Positions 51,375 through 62,285 of a DNA stretch of 64,000 nucleotides are shown here, piece after piece. Under the pieces are notes generated by a model, which worked only from the letters and a program-made list of their open reading frames with translations, was not told where the DNA came from and did no database searches. Each line of letters begins with the position of its first letter. The first letter of the stretch is position 1. The position numbers and the translations under genes are program-made. The stretch is from Colletes latitarsis (taxonomy: Eukaryota; Arthropoda; Insecta; Hymenoptera; Colletidae): the NCBI RefSeq assembly GCF_051014445.1, contig NW_027488377.1, positions 992,001-1,056,000 on the forward strand, read 5' to 3'.

Positions 51375-51998
51375 CGGGCGGGATGTCTCGCTGCCGGGCG
51401 TGGTGCGCGCCATGCTCGGCAGCGAGGAGAAGTGGAGGGCCGTGGCCTTCTTCTGCGAGAACGTAATGTTGCAGAAGGAGGCCGCGGGGAGGGAGCGCGA
51501 GCTTCAGCGGCGCGCTGAAGCTCGCGCTCGTGCGGTGGCCCGAGGTCGTCGCCCGGTCGCGAGGCGTCGCGGGCGGCCGCCTCGGCGTGGCGGATGACCT
51601 AGGCTGGGAGGGGGGTCCTGAGGGGACCCTCCTCCCGCCAGGCGGCACCGGGTCGGACCGGTTGGGGGTAGGAGTGCCTCCCCCTACCGGTCCGACGCAA
51701 GGGGAGGCACCCTCGGCGGTCTGGTGCGGCCATGAACGCCCGGCCGCCGAGGGGTGGAAACGGGGTCGCGGGCGGTTGCGAGTTGGGGCTCGCAGCCGCC
51801 ACTAAACGCGGCCCCGGGACGGATAGCGGCGGGATGGAGTGGCCCCGTCCCGCCGCTATGAGGCAGTGTGTCTACTGAGGGGACTGATTGTCCCCCCGGG
51901 GGATGGGCGCGAAAGCGCGGGCACGGGGAGGATACCGGAAGAATGCTTCGAGCGATTCCCGGTATCCTCCCAAAGCGTGCCGAAGGGTCACCGTAGGG
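51375..51998 (+). mobile_element. internal fragment of the R1-like LINE in satellite
   Basis: Matches 38467-39090 of the LINE in BEL-B (end of ORF2 from RDVSLPGVVRAM and about 400 bp of 3' UTR) with few differences. It lacks the 3' terminus and poly-A, and is abruptly bounded by satellite on both sides. So it is not a normal retrotransposition product. Confidence 0.9.
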
Positions 51999-52852
51999 TA
52001 ACAAAGCGGTATGCTAGTACGCAAGCAGTAAGCCTTAAAGCAAGCAGCTGGCTATCAAGCAAGCAGCAAGCGAGTAAGGAAGCAGTAAGCTAGTAACCAA
52101 GCAGTAAGCTAGTAAGCAGGTGGTAATGTAGTAAGCTTGCAGTAAGCTAGAAAGCAAGCAGTAAGCAAGTATGCAAGCAGTAATCAAGTAACAAAGCGGT
52201 ATGCTAGTACGCAAGCAGTAAGCCTTAAAGCAAGCAGCTGGCTATCAAGCAAGCAGCTGGCTATCAAGCAAGCAGCAAGCGAGTAAGTTAGCAGCAAGCT
52301 GGTAAGCAAGCAGTGAGCTAGTAGGCGAGGAGGAAGCTAGAAAGGAGGGTGTATGATAGTAAGCAAGCTGTAAGCTAGTAAGCATACAGTAAGAATGTAA
52401 GCAATCAGTAGGCTGGTAAGAAAGCTGTTAGCTAGTAAGCAAGTTGTAAGCCAGTAAGCAAGCAGTAAGCTAGAAAACAAGCAGCATGCTATTAAGAAAG
52501 CTGTCAGCTGTTGAGCAAGCAGTAGGCTAGTAAGGAAGCACTATGCTATACAGCAACCAGTAAGCTATGGAGCAAGCATCTGTCTAGTAAGAAGGCAGTA
52601 TGCCAGTAAGCAAGCAGTAAGATAGTAAGCAAGCTGTATGATACTAAGCGAGCAGTATGCTAGTAAGCCACCAGTGAGCTAGTAAGCATGCAGTAAGCTT
52701 GTCAGGTAGCATTCGGCTAGTAAGAACGCAGTAGATTAGTAAGAAAGCAGTATGCTACTAAGCAAGCAGTAAGCTAGTAAGCAGGCAGTAAACTAGTAGG
52801 CAACCAGTAAGCTTGTAAGCTAGTAGTAAGCTATTAAGCAGGCAGTAATTTA
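51999..52852 (+). repeat. 19-bp satellite, block 5
   Basis: Forward orientation. The stretch TAACAAAGCGGTATGCTAG... occurs right after the LINE fragment (about 52000) and again at about 52190, a local duplication of about 190 bases. Confidence 0.95.
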
Positions 52853-53982
52853 TGACCGTTCCCCCTTGGACGGTCCGATTCGAGGGGGGGCGCGGAGGAA
52901 GGTGGTCGGTGCCGACTCAGTCGGCGGTCGAGGGTTCGCAGCGGTGAGTGACGTAGGCCGGGTGGATGTTTTGAGCGTGTTTATTGCTAACTTAACCTAC
53001 TTACAAAACTTATTCTTATGGCTACGGAGGACGGCGCGGCGAGCGGTCGGTCGCTCGAAGAGAGCGGCGCAATGAGCGTTCAGGCGCTCAGCGGAGGGGA
53101 AGCGCGGCGAGCGGTCGGTCGCTCGAAGAGAGCGGCACAATGAGCGTTCAGGCGCTCAGCGGAGAGGACTGCGGCGAGCGGTCTGTCGCTCGAAGAGAGC
53201 GGCGCAATGAGCGTTCATGCGCTCAGCGGAGGGGAAGCGCGGCGAGCGGTCGGTCGCTCGAAGAGAGCGGCGCAATGAGCGTTCAGGCGCTCAGCGGAGG
53301 GGAGAGGGCATACAGTACCCTACCTACGCTGCTACGAGGCCGCGATGTCGGTAAGGCCAGGATAGGAGAGAAGGAAGAGGTTCGACCCAGTATCCAGGGT
53401 TATTGGAGGTTCGGTGGGCGGCGGGATGTGGCCGAGGGGGTCGGTGCGGGACGGTAATGCAATACCCTACCTACGCTGCTACGAGGCCGCGATGTCGGTA
53501 GGGCCAGGGTAGGAAGTAGGGAAGAGGTTCGACCCAGTATCCAGGGTTATTGGAGGTGCGGTGTCGGTCGAAGGCCACAGTGGGTGCGGAGTCAGGCAAT
53601 ACCCTACCTACGCTGTTACAAGGCCGCGATGTCGGTAGGGCCAGGGTAGGAGAGAAGGAACGGTTCGACCCAGTATCCAGGGTTATGGGAGGTTCGGCGG
53701 AATGGTCGCGAGAGTGCCCCTCGCACTCTCGTGTTCGCAAAAAGTCGGAGCTCGTGTAGACACGTATGGTTCGTACGTATCTCTCGCCACTTAATTCGGC
53801 TTCGACGAGCAAGACACGAGTCCGCCGAATTCGGCCGGTGACCCGGTATTAATACACGCGCGGCGCGTAATTTGCGGTGAGAAGTCGCGGACGACTAGCG
53901 GCCGCGCGGGAAACCACCGGTCGCGGGGACTCGGCCGCGACGGTGCTCGGGTCGCGGTCCCGCCTCGGACATGCGCGTTACA
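52853..53982. mobile_element. element F: GC-rich LTR-like insertion with internal minisatellites
   Basis: 1130 bp starting TGACCGTTCC and ending GCGTTACA, flanked by AATTTA on both sides (52847-52852 and 53983-53988): TG...CA ends plus a 6-bp duplication, as in a solo LTR. Inside, a ~68-bp unit (GCGGCGAGCGGTCGGTCGCT...) is repeated four times at 53034-53305. A ~140-bp unit (ATACCCTACCTACGCTG...) is repeated three times from 53307, 53460 and 53597. No coding potential. It lacks the TACAGTCCAC and TTGGAGCC blocks of the BEL LTRs, so its family is unknown. Confidence 0.6.
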
Positions 53983-56895
53983 AATTTATAAAGCAATCAG
54001 CAGGCTATTAAGAAAGCAGATAGATATTGAGCAAGTAGTATGCTAGAAAGCAAGCAGCAAGCTAGTAAGCAAGCAGTAAGCTAGTAAGCAAGCAGGAAGC
54101 TAGTAAGGAATCAGTATGCTAGAAAGCAAGCAGTAAGCTAGTAGGCAAGCAGTGAGCTAGAAAGCATGCAGTAAGCTACTAAGCAAACAGTAAGCTTGTA
54201 TGCACGCAGCAGGCTAGTCAGAAAGCTGGTAGCTAGTAAGAAAGCAGTATGCTAGTTAGCAAGCTGTTAGCTAGGAAGCATGCAGGAACATAGTAGGAAC
54301 GCATTAAGCTAGTCAGGATACAGTAATCTAGTAAGAAAGCAGAATGCTAGTATGGTAGCAATAAGCTAGTAAGCAAGCAGTAAGCTGGTAAGAAAGCAGT
54401 TAGATAGTAAGCAAGCTATATGATGGTAAGCAACCAGTAAGCCAGCAATCTAGTAGTAACATGGTAAGAAAGCAGTTAGCTAGTAAGCAAATAGGAAGCT
54501 AGTACCCACGCAGTAAGCTAGTAAGCAAGTAGTGAGCTAGTAAGCCAGGAGGAAGCTAGTAAGGAAGCAGTAAGCGAATAAGCTAGCAGTAAGCTAGAAA
54601 GGAAGCACTAAGCTAGAAAGCAAGCAGCAGGCTAGCAAGGCAGAAGTTAGCTATTGGACATGCAGTAAACTAGTCAGTAAGCAGTTAGCTAGTAAGCAAG
54701 CAGTAATCTAGTAAGCAAGCAGCGAGTTAGTAAACAAGCAGGAAGCTAGTAAGTAAGCAGCAAGCTGGTAAGAAAGCATATAGCTTGTAAGCAAGCAGTA
54801 AGCTAGTATGCAAGCAGTGGGCCAGTAAGTGAGCAGAGAGCTAGAATGTAAGCAGTATGCTAGAAAGCAATCTGCAGGTTAGTAAGCAAGCAGGACGCTA
54901 GTAAGCAAGCAATAACCTAGAAAGCATGGAGCAGGCTAGTAAGATATCCGTTAGCAATTGAGCATACAGCAAACTAGTAAGCAAGCTGAGGGCTAGTTAG
55001 CTAGCAGTAAACTAGTAAGCAAGCAGTATGCTAGTAAGCGAGCATCGAGCTAGTAAGCAAGGTGTGAGCCAGTAAGCAAGCAGGAAGCTAGAAAGCAAGC
55101 ACCAAGCTAGTAAGCAAGCAGTAACCTACTAAGGAACAAGTAAGTTAGTAATCAAAGAGCAAGCTAGTTATCAAGCAGGAAGCTGGTTAGGAAGCAGTAT
55201 GCTAGATAGCAAGCAGCGGTCTAGTAAGCAAGCAGTGTGCAAGTAAGCAAGCAGGAAGCGAGTAAGGATGCTCTAAGCTAGAAAGCAAGCCGCAGGCTAG
55301 TAAGCAAGCAGTAAGCGAGTAAGCTAGCAGTAATCTCGTAAGCAAGCAGCGAGCTAGTAAGCAAGCAGGAAGCTAGTAAGGAAGCAGCGAGCTAGAAAGC
55401 AACCAGCGGGCCACTAAGCGAGCTGTAAGCGAGTGAGCTAGCATTGAGCTAGTAAGCCAGCAGGGCGCTACTAAGGAAGCAGTATGCTACTAGGCAAGCA
55501 GTAAGTTAGTATGCTACCAGTATGCTAGTAAGCAAGCAGTAAGCTAGTAAGCAACGAGAAAGCTAGTAAGCAAGCAACAGGCTAGTATGAAAGCAATTAG
55601 CTAGTAAGAGAGCAGTGTGCTAGTAAAACTGCATTATGCTAGTAAGCAAGCAGTAAGCTAGTAAGCTACCAGTAATATGGTAAGCAAGCAGTGAGCTAGT
55701 AAGCATGGGGGAAGCTAGAAAGGAAGCAGTACGCTAGTTAGCAAGCAGTAAGGTAGTAAGCAAGCACACAGCTAGTGCGCAATCAGTAAGCTAGTAAGCA
55801 AGCAGTGAGCTAGTAAGTGAGCAGGAAGTTAGTAAGCAAGCAGTAAGCTGGTAAGGAAGGACTTATCTAGTAAGTGAGTCGTAAGCTAGTAAGTGAGCAG
55901 TAAGTTGGTAAGCACGTGGAGCGCTAGTAAGCGAGCAGGAATCTATTAAGGGAGAGGTATGCTAGGGAGAAAGCATTAAGTTTGTAAGCAACAAGTAAGC
56001 TAGTAAGGAGGCAGCTGGCTAGAAAGGAAGCAATTAGCTGGTAACGAACCAGTGTGCTAGTAAGCAAGCAGTAAGCTAGAAAACATGAAACAAGCTAGTA
56101 AGCAAGCAGCAGGCTAGAGAGAAAGTAGTTAGCTATTAAGCAAGCAGTGTGCTAGTAAACAAGCTGTACACTTGTAAGCAAGCAGTGAGCTAGTAAGCTA
56201 GCACTAAGCTTGTAAGCAAGCAGTTATCTGGTAAGAAAGCGGGTAGCTAGTAAGGAAGTAGTAAGCTGGTAATCACGCAGTAGGCTATCAAGCTTGCAGT
56301 AAGACAGTAAGCAAGCTGTGAAATAGTAAGCGAGCAGGATGCTATTAAGCAAGCAGTATGCTAGAAAGCTAGCAGCAGGCTAGTAAGCAAGCAGGAAGCT
56401 AGTAAGGAATCAGTATGCTAGAAAGCAAGCAGTAAGCTAGTAGGCAAGCAGTGAGCTAGAAAGCATGCAGTAAGATGGAAAGCAAGCAACAAGCTAGTAC
56501 GCACGCAGTAAGCTAGTAAGCTAGCATTGAGCGAGTAATCTTGGACGAAGCTAGTAAGGAAGCAGTTTGATAGTAAGCAAGCTGCGTGATAGTAAGCAAC
56601 CAGTAAGCCAGCAAGCAAGCAGTAAGCTGGTATGAGTGCAGTTAGCTAGTAAGCACGCAGTAAGCTTGAAAACAAGCAGGAAGCAAGTAAGCGTGCTGTA
56701 AGCTAGAAAGCAAGCAGCAGGCTAGCAAGGCAACAGTTGGCTATTGAGCATGCAGTAAACTAGTCAGTAAGCAGTTAGCTAGTAAGCAACCAGTAAGCTA
56801 GCAAGCAAGCAGTATGCTGGTAAGAAAGCAATTATCTAGTATTGGAAGTAGCAAGCATGTAAGCAAGCAGTAAGTTAGTATGCAACCATTGAGCT
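53983..56895 (+). repeat. 19-bp satellite, block 6
   Basis: Forward orientation. A ~95-base stretch at about 54086 recurs near 56388 (GGAAGCTAGTAAGGAATCAG...), showing higher-order duplication. Confidence 0.97.
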
Positions 56896-58541
56896 TGTTA
56901 GAATAGGGAGGGTTCAAATATTTTAATTGAACGCCTCGTCTAGCGGAGGTCCGGATCACGATGGAAAGGACGTTGGAAAAGTAGTAATTGCACGTTGATT
57001 TTATTTTATTATATACGTTTATTTTGCACGTTTTTTCAGGACAAACACAAACACAGACTCTTAATATTAAACGCCTGGACGTCTGGCCGGCGTCTGGCCA
57101 GAAAAAAGCCCCGCCGATGGGCCGTCTCCTTTGGCGGTTCGCGTCCCTCTACCCTGAAACAAAAGAGACGAGACTATACGTAAATACCGAGTAACTTGAG
57201 TCACGTTGTCCGTTTTGTTCTAAGGTTCACGCGCTCTTGGTTGTGCTTGTCGCACTCACGAGCGGGGAACTCGGCCGCCGCGTTACGCAGCTAAGCTAGT
57301 GGACTGTATGTGTGAACGTTCCCTTTAAACCAGGAAACGCAGATTTGGAAGACGAGAATCGATCTCGATTTTTCCCGACTGCTAATTTCGACTGTCGCAG
57401 GAGAGGTTAACAGAAGGAGATTGTAAGGCTCCAACTATTTGCCTGCTCCTCGGCCGCTCACCGTCCTCGTAATGCGTACGGGCACTGTGTGGTGCAGCAC
57501 CTTTACAGCGCATGCAGCGACTTGTAATTATAGTGCGTACACCACGGCGCTATACTGAGTGGTTCTGCGCACAGTGTCCGTACACACTGGCGATGATTGA
57601 ACTGCGCTCTAGCTGGTCGCCGGATGCCGAAACTCAAAGATTGTCCCGAACACCGACTGGAGGACGGCAAGACCACCCAGGGTATGCACGCCACGAAGGC
57701 CCCTAAGGGTGGGTTTGCACCGTTCGACAGTCGAGAGAGAGTCGAGATTCAAATTCGAAACCTCGGACACGACCTCTGATTGCAGCGATACGTGTCTGAT
57801 TTCAGACTGGCGTGGACTATAGCCACCGCTGAATAGAAATTTCGGATTGTAACTCACGAAATTTTGCAGTCCCTTTGATCTGGTCGAAACCCGACCTGAT
57901 CTATATCGTATTATAGCGAGATGCGAAAGGAATCACGGGAAGGGATTCATTCACAATCCGTCCTCGTACTCGATTCCTTTCCTCGTTTGCGATTTTTTAA
58001 TTTAAATTGGAAACGGGTTACGGAAGGAGTCACGGTAAAGGATTGCTTTTACAATCCATTCTCGTATGGAGTCCTTCCTATTCCACGTTTAGAATTTATT
58101 CGAAAAGTTCGAGTAACTCGTAACTATTCGAGAACAATGGAATGTCCGAGGAGCGGGGTCGTATGCCCATGTGCTCCCTGCCGGTTCCAGATTAAGAGTG
58201 ACGGACGAGCACGGACAGTCAAAATGTTCGCTCGAAGGGTGAAACCTTCGTAGAGCGGCGCTGTAAACGTTTTTTGAGTCCATCTTTGTCTAATACAAAA
58301 TTGTCGTACCTTCTCTAGACACGCGCGACGAAACTTTCGTTACGAAATTGAGCGTTACGTGGTCGATCGCGTGAGGTCTCGAAAAAAACCCAAGAGCGGC
58401 TGTTTTTCTATCCCGTACTGTTTTCGCCAAGCGGACACGACGACCGAGGTACCTCTGGTCTTACGTACGCTGAAAAAACAATACCGGGTGACGAATTATG
58501 TTTTACTCGAAAATCCGTCGAATTAACGCGATATTTAAACA
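56896..58541 (-). mobile_element. solo LTR E of the BEL-A family
   Basis: 1646 bp, homologous end to end to the BEL-A LTR but clearly diverged, with several small indels. It starts TGTTAGAATAGGG and ends ATATTTAAACA on the plus strand (minus orientation). Flanks are GAGCT and GAGAT, a 5-bp duplication with one change. It retains TACAGTCCAC (57308-57299), the acceptor CTTTTGTTTCAG (ending 57154) and the nested hairpins. An antisense 110-codon ORF (57921-58253) is also open here. Confidence 0.93.
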
Positions 58542-61500
58542 GAGATAGTAAGCGATCTGGGAGCTTGTATGGGTGCAGTATGAACGTAAGCAAGCAGCAC
58601 GCTGCTAAGGAAGCACTAAGCTACAAAGCAAGCAGCAGGCTACTAAGCAAGCAGTAAGCGAGTAAGCTAGCAGTAAGCTAGAAAGCGAGCAGTGAGCTCG
58701 AAAGCAAGCAGCAAGCTAGCAAGCAAGCAGGAAACCTGTAAGCTAGAAGTAAGCTAGTAAGCAAGCAGTAATCTAGTAAGCAAGCAGTGAGACACTAATG
58801 AAGAAGGAAGCAAGTAAGGAAGCACTAAGCTATGAAGCAAACAGGAGGCTAGCAAGCAAGCAGTAATCCAGTAAGCTAGCAGTAACCTAGTATGCAAGCA
58901 GTAAGCTAGTAAGCAAGCAGTAAGCTAGTAAGCAAGCAGTAAGCTAGTAACGAAGCACTAAGCTAGAAAGCAAGCAGGAGGCTAGCAAGCAAGCAGTAAT
59001 CCAGTAAGCTAGCAGTAACCTAGTATGCAAGCAGTAATCTAGTAAGCAAGCAGCGAGCAAGTAAGCAAGCAGGAAACTAGTAAAGAAGCAGCGAGCTAGA
59101 AAGCAATCAGCGGGCCACTAAGCGAGCAGTTAGCGAGTGAGCTAGCAGTGAGCTAGTAAGCGAGCAGGGCGCTAGTAAGGAAGCAGTATGCTACTAAGCA
59201 AGCAGTAAGCTAGTAAGCTACCAGTAAGCTTGTAAGCAAGCAGTGAGCTAGTAAGCGAGTAGTAAGCTAGTAAGTAAGCAGTAAGCAGGTAAGCAAGCAT
59301 TGAGACAGTAAGCGAGCATGAAGCCAGTAAGGAAGTAGCAAGCTGGTATGTAACCAGTAAACTAGTAAGCAAGCAGTAAGCTGGTAAGGAACCAGTTATC
59401 TAGTAAGCGAGTAGTAAGCTAGTAAGTAAGCAGTAAGCTGGTAATCACGTAGAGAGCTAATAAGCGAGCTGGAATCTATCAAGGAAGAAGTATGCTAGGG
59501 AGAAAGCATTAAGACTGTAAGCAGCAAGTAAGCTAGTAAGCAGGCAGCAGGCTAGTAAGGAACCAGTGTGCAAGTAAGCCAGCAGTAAGCTAGAAAACGA
59601 GCAACAAGCTAGTAAGCAAGCAGTAAGCTTTAAAGCAAGGAGCAGGCTAGTAAGAAAGCAGTTAACTAGTAAGGGAGTAGGATGGTCATAAGGAAGCAGT
59701 ATGCTAGTAAGCAAGCCGTCACCTAGAAAGCAAGCAGCAGGCCTGTAAGGAATCAGTTAGTTAGTAAGGAAGCAGTAAGCTGCTAACGAAGCAGTATGTT
59801 AGTAACGAACCAGTAAGCTATTAAGCAAGCAGTAAGCTAGTAAGGATGTTGTAGGCAAGTAAGCAAGCAGTAAGTGAGTAAGCCAGCACTAAGCTTGAAA
59901 GCAAGCTGCAAGATAGTAAGCAAGCATGATGCGAGTAAGCCAGTAGTATGCTAGTATCAAAGCAGTATGCTAGTAAGCAAGCAGCAGGCTATTAAAAATA
60001 CAGTCAGTTAGTAAGGGAGCTGTAAGTTTGTCGCAGAGCAGTTAGCTGGTAAGCAAACAGTAAGCTAGTAAGGACGCAGTAAACTAGTAAGAAAGCAATA
60101 AGCTAGAAAGCATGCAGGAGGCTAGTAATAAAGCAGTTACCTATTAAGCAAGCAGTACGCTGGTAAGCAAACGGCAAGCTAGAAAGTATGTAGCAATCTA
60201 GTAAGCAAACAGTAATCTTGTAAGCTAGCTGTAAGATAGTAAGCAAGCAGTAAGCTGGTAAGAGAGCAGGTATCTAGTAAGGAGGTAGTAAGCTAGTAAG
60301 CAAGTAGTAAGACAGTAAGCAAGCATTGAGCTAGTAAGCGAGCAGAAAACTAGTAAGGAAGCAGTATGCTAGTAAACAAGCAGCCGGCTAGTAAGGAAGC
60401 AGTTAGCTACTGAGCAAGCAGCAAACTAGTAAGCAAGCTGTAAGCTTGTAAGCAAGCAGTAAGCTGGTAAGAAAGCAGGTACCTAGTATGGAGGTAGTAA
60501 GCTAGTATGCAATTAGTAAGGTAGTAAACAAGCAGTGAGCTAGTAAGCGAGCAGGAAGCTAGTAAGGAAGCAGTAAGATAGGAAGTAACGAGTAAGCTAG
60601 TCAGCAAGCAGAAGGCTGGCGTGAATGCAATTAGCTTGTAAGCAAGCAGAAAGCTAGTATGCAACCAGTGAGCTAGTAAGCCAGGAGGAAGCTAGTAAGG
60701 AAGCAGTAAGCTACTAAGGAAGCAGTATGCTAGTAAGCAAGCAGCAAGCTAGCACAAATGCAGTTAGTTGGTAGGGGAGCCGTAGCTATGTAGCAAAGCA
60801 GGAAGCTGGTATGCAAGCAGGAAGCTAGTAAGGAAGCTGTAAGCTAGTAAGTAAGCAGTAGGTTAGTATCCTAGCAATGCAGTATCCCAGTAAGCGAGAA
60901 GCAGTCTAGTAAGGAAGCTGTTAGTTAGTAAGCAAGCAGCAGGCTAGTAAGAAAGCAGTTAGTTAGTAAGGACGCAGTAAGCTAGTAACAAAGCAGTAAG
61001 TTGGTAACATATCTGTAAGCAATTAAGCAGTCAGTAAGCTAGTAAGCAAGCAGTAAGCTAGTGAGGAAGTGGTAGGCAAGTAAGCAAGCAGTAAGTTAGT
61101 AAGCCAGCAGTAAGCTCGAAAGCAAGCAGCAAGCGTGTAGGCAAGCGGTAAGCTAGTAAGCGAGTAGGGAGCTAGTAATAATGCAGTAATTTAGTAAGCA
61201 AGCTGTACGCTTGTGAGAAAGCAGTAAGCTAGAAGGCAAGCAGCAAACTAGTAAGCAAATAGTAAGCTAGTAAGGGAGCAGGGAGCTAGTAGGGGCGCAG
61301 AATGCTAATAAGCAAGCAGTAAGCTAGTAAGCAAGCAGCTGGCTTGTAAGCAAGCAGTAAGCTAGTAAGCAAGCAGTAAGCTTGTAAGCAAGCAGTGAGC
61401 TAGTAAACAAGCAGTAAGCTTGTAAGCAAGCAGTAAGCTGGTAAGAAAGCAGGTACCTAGTATGGAGGTAGTAAGCTAGTATGCAATTAGTAAGGTAGTA

Positions 61501-62285
61501 AACAAGCAGTGAGCTAGTAAGCGAGCAGGATGCTAGTAACGAAGCAGTATGCTAGTAAGCAAGCAGCAAGCTAGCACAAATGCAGTTAGTTGGTAGGGGA
61601 GCCGTAGCTATGTAGCAAAGCAGGAAGCTGGTATGCATGCAGGAAGCTAGTAAGGAAGCTGTAAGCTAGTTAGTAAGCAGTAGGTTAGTATCCTAGCAAT
61701 GCAGTATCCCAGTAAGCGAGAAGCAGTCTAGTAAGGAAGCAGTTAGTTAGTAAGCAAGCAGCAGGCTAGTAAGAAAGCAGTTAGTTAGTAAGGACGCAGT
61801 AAGCTAGTAACAAAGCAGTAAGTTGGTAACATATCTGTAAGCAATTAAGCAGTCAGTAAGCTAGTAAGCAAGCAGTAAGCTAGTGAGGAAGTGGTAGGCA
61901 AGTAAGCAAGCAGTAAGTTAGTAAGCCAGCAGTAAGCTCGAAAGCAAGCAGCAAGCGTGTAGGCAAGCGGTAAGCTAGTAAGCGAGTAGGGAGCTAGTAA
62001 TAATGCAGTAATTTAGTAAGCAAGCTGTACGCTTGTGAGAAAGCAGTAAGCTAGAAGGCAAGCAGCAAACTAGTAAGCAAATAGTAAGCTAGTAAGGGAG
62101 CAGGGAGCTAGTAGGGGCGCAGAATGCTAATAAGCAAGCAGTAAGCTAGTAAGCAAGCAGCTGGCTTGTAAGAAGGCAGTATGCTACTCAGCAAGCAGTA
62201 AGCTAGTAAGCAAGCAGTAAGCTAGTAGGCAATCAGTAAGCTAGTAATGAAGCAGTAAGCTAGGAAGAAAACAGCAAGCTAGTAT
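58542..62285 (+). repeat. 19-bp satellite, block 7, with a large tandem duplication
   Basis: Forward orientation. A segment at about 60440-61330 recurs nearly unchanged at about 61420-62170, the second copy lacking about 170 bases. A smaller duplication joins about 58800 and 58950. No gene. Confidence 0.96.
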
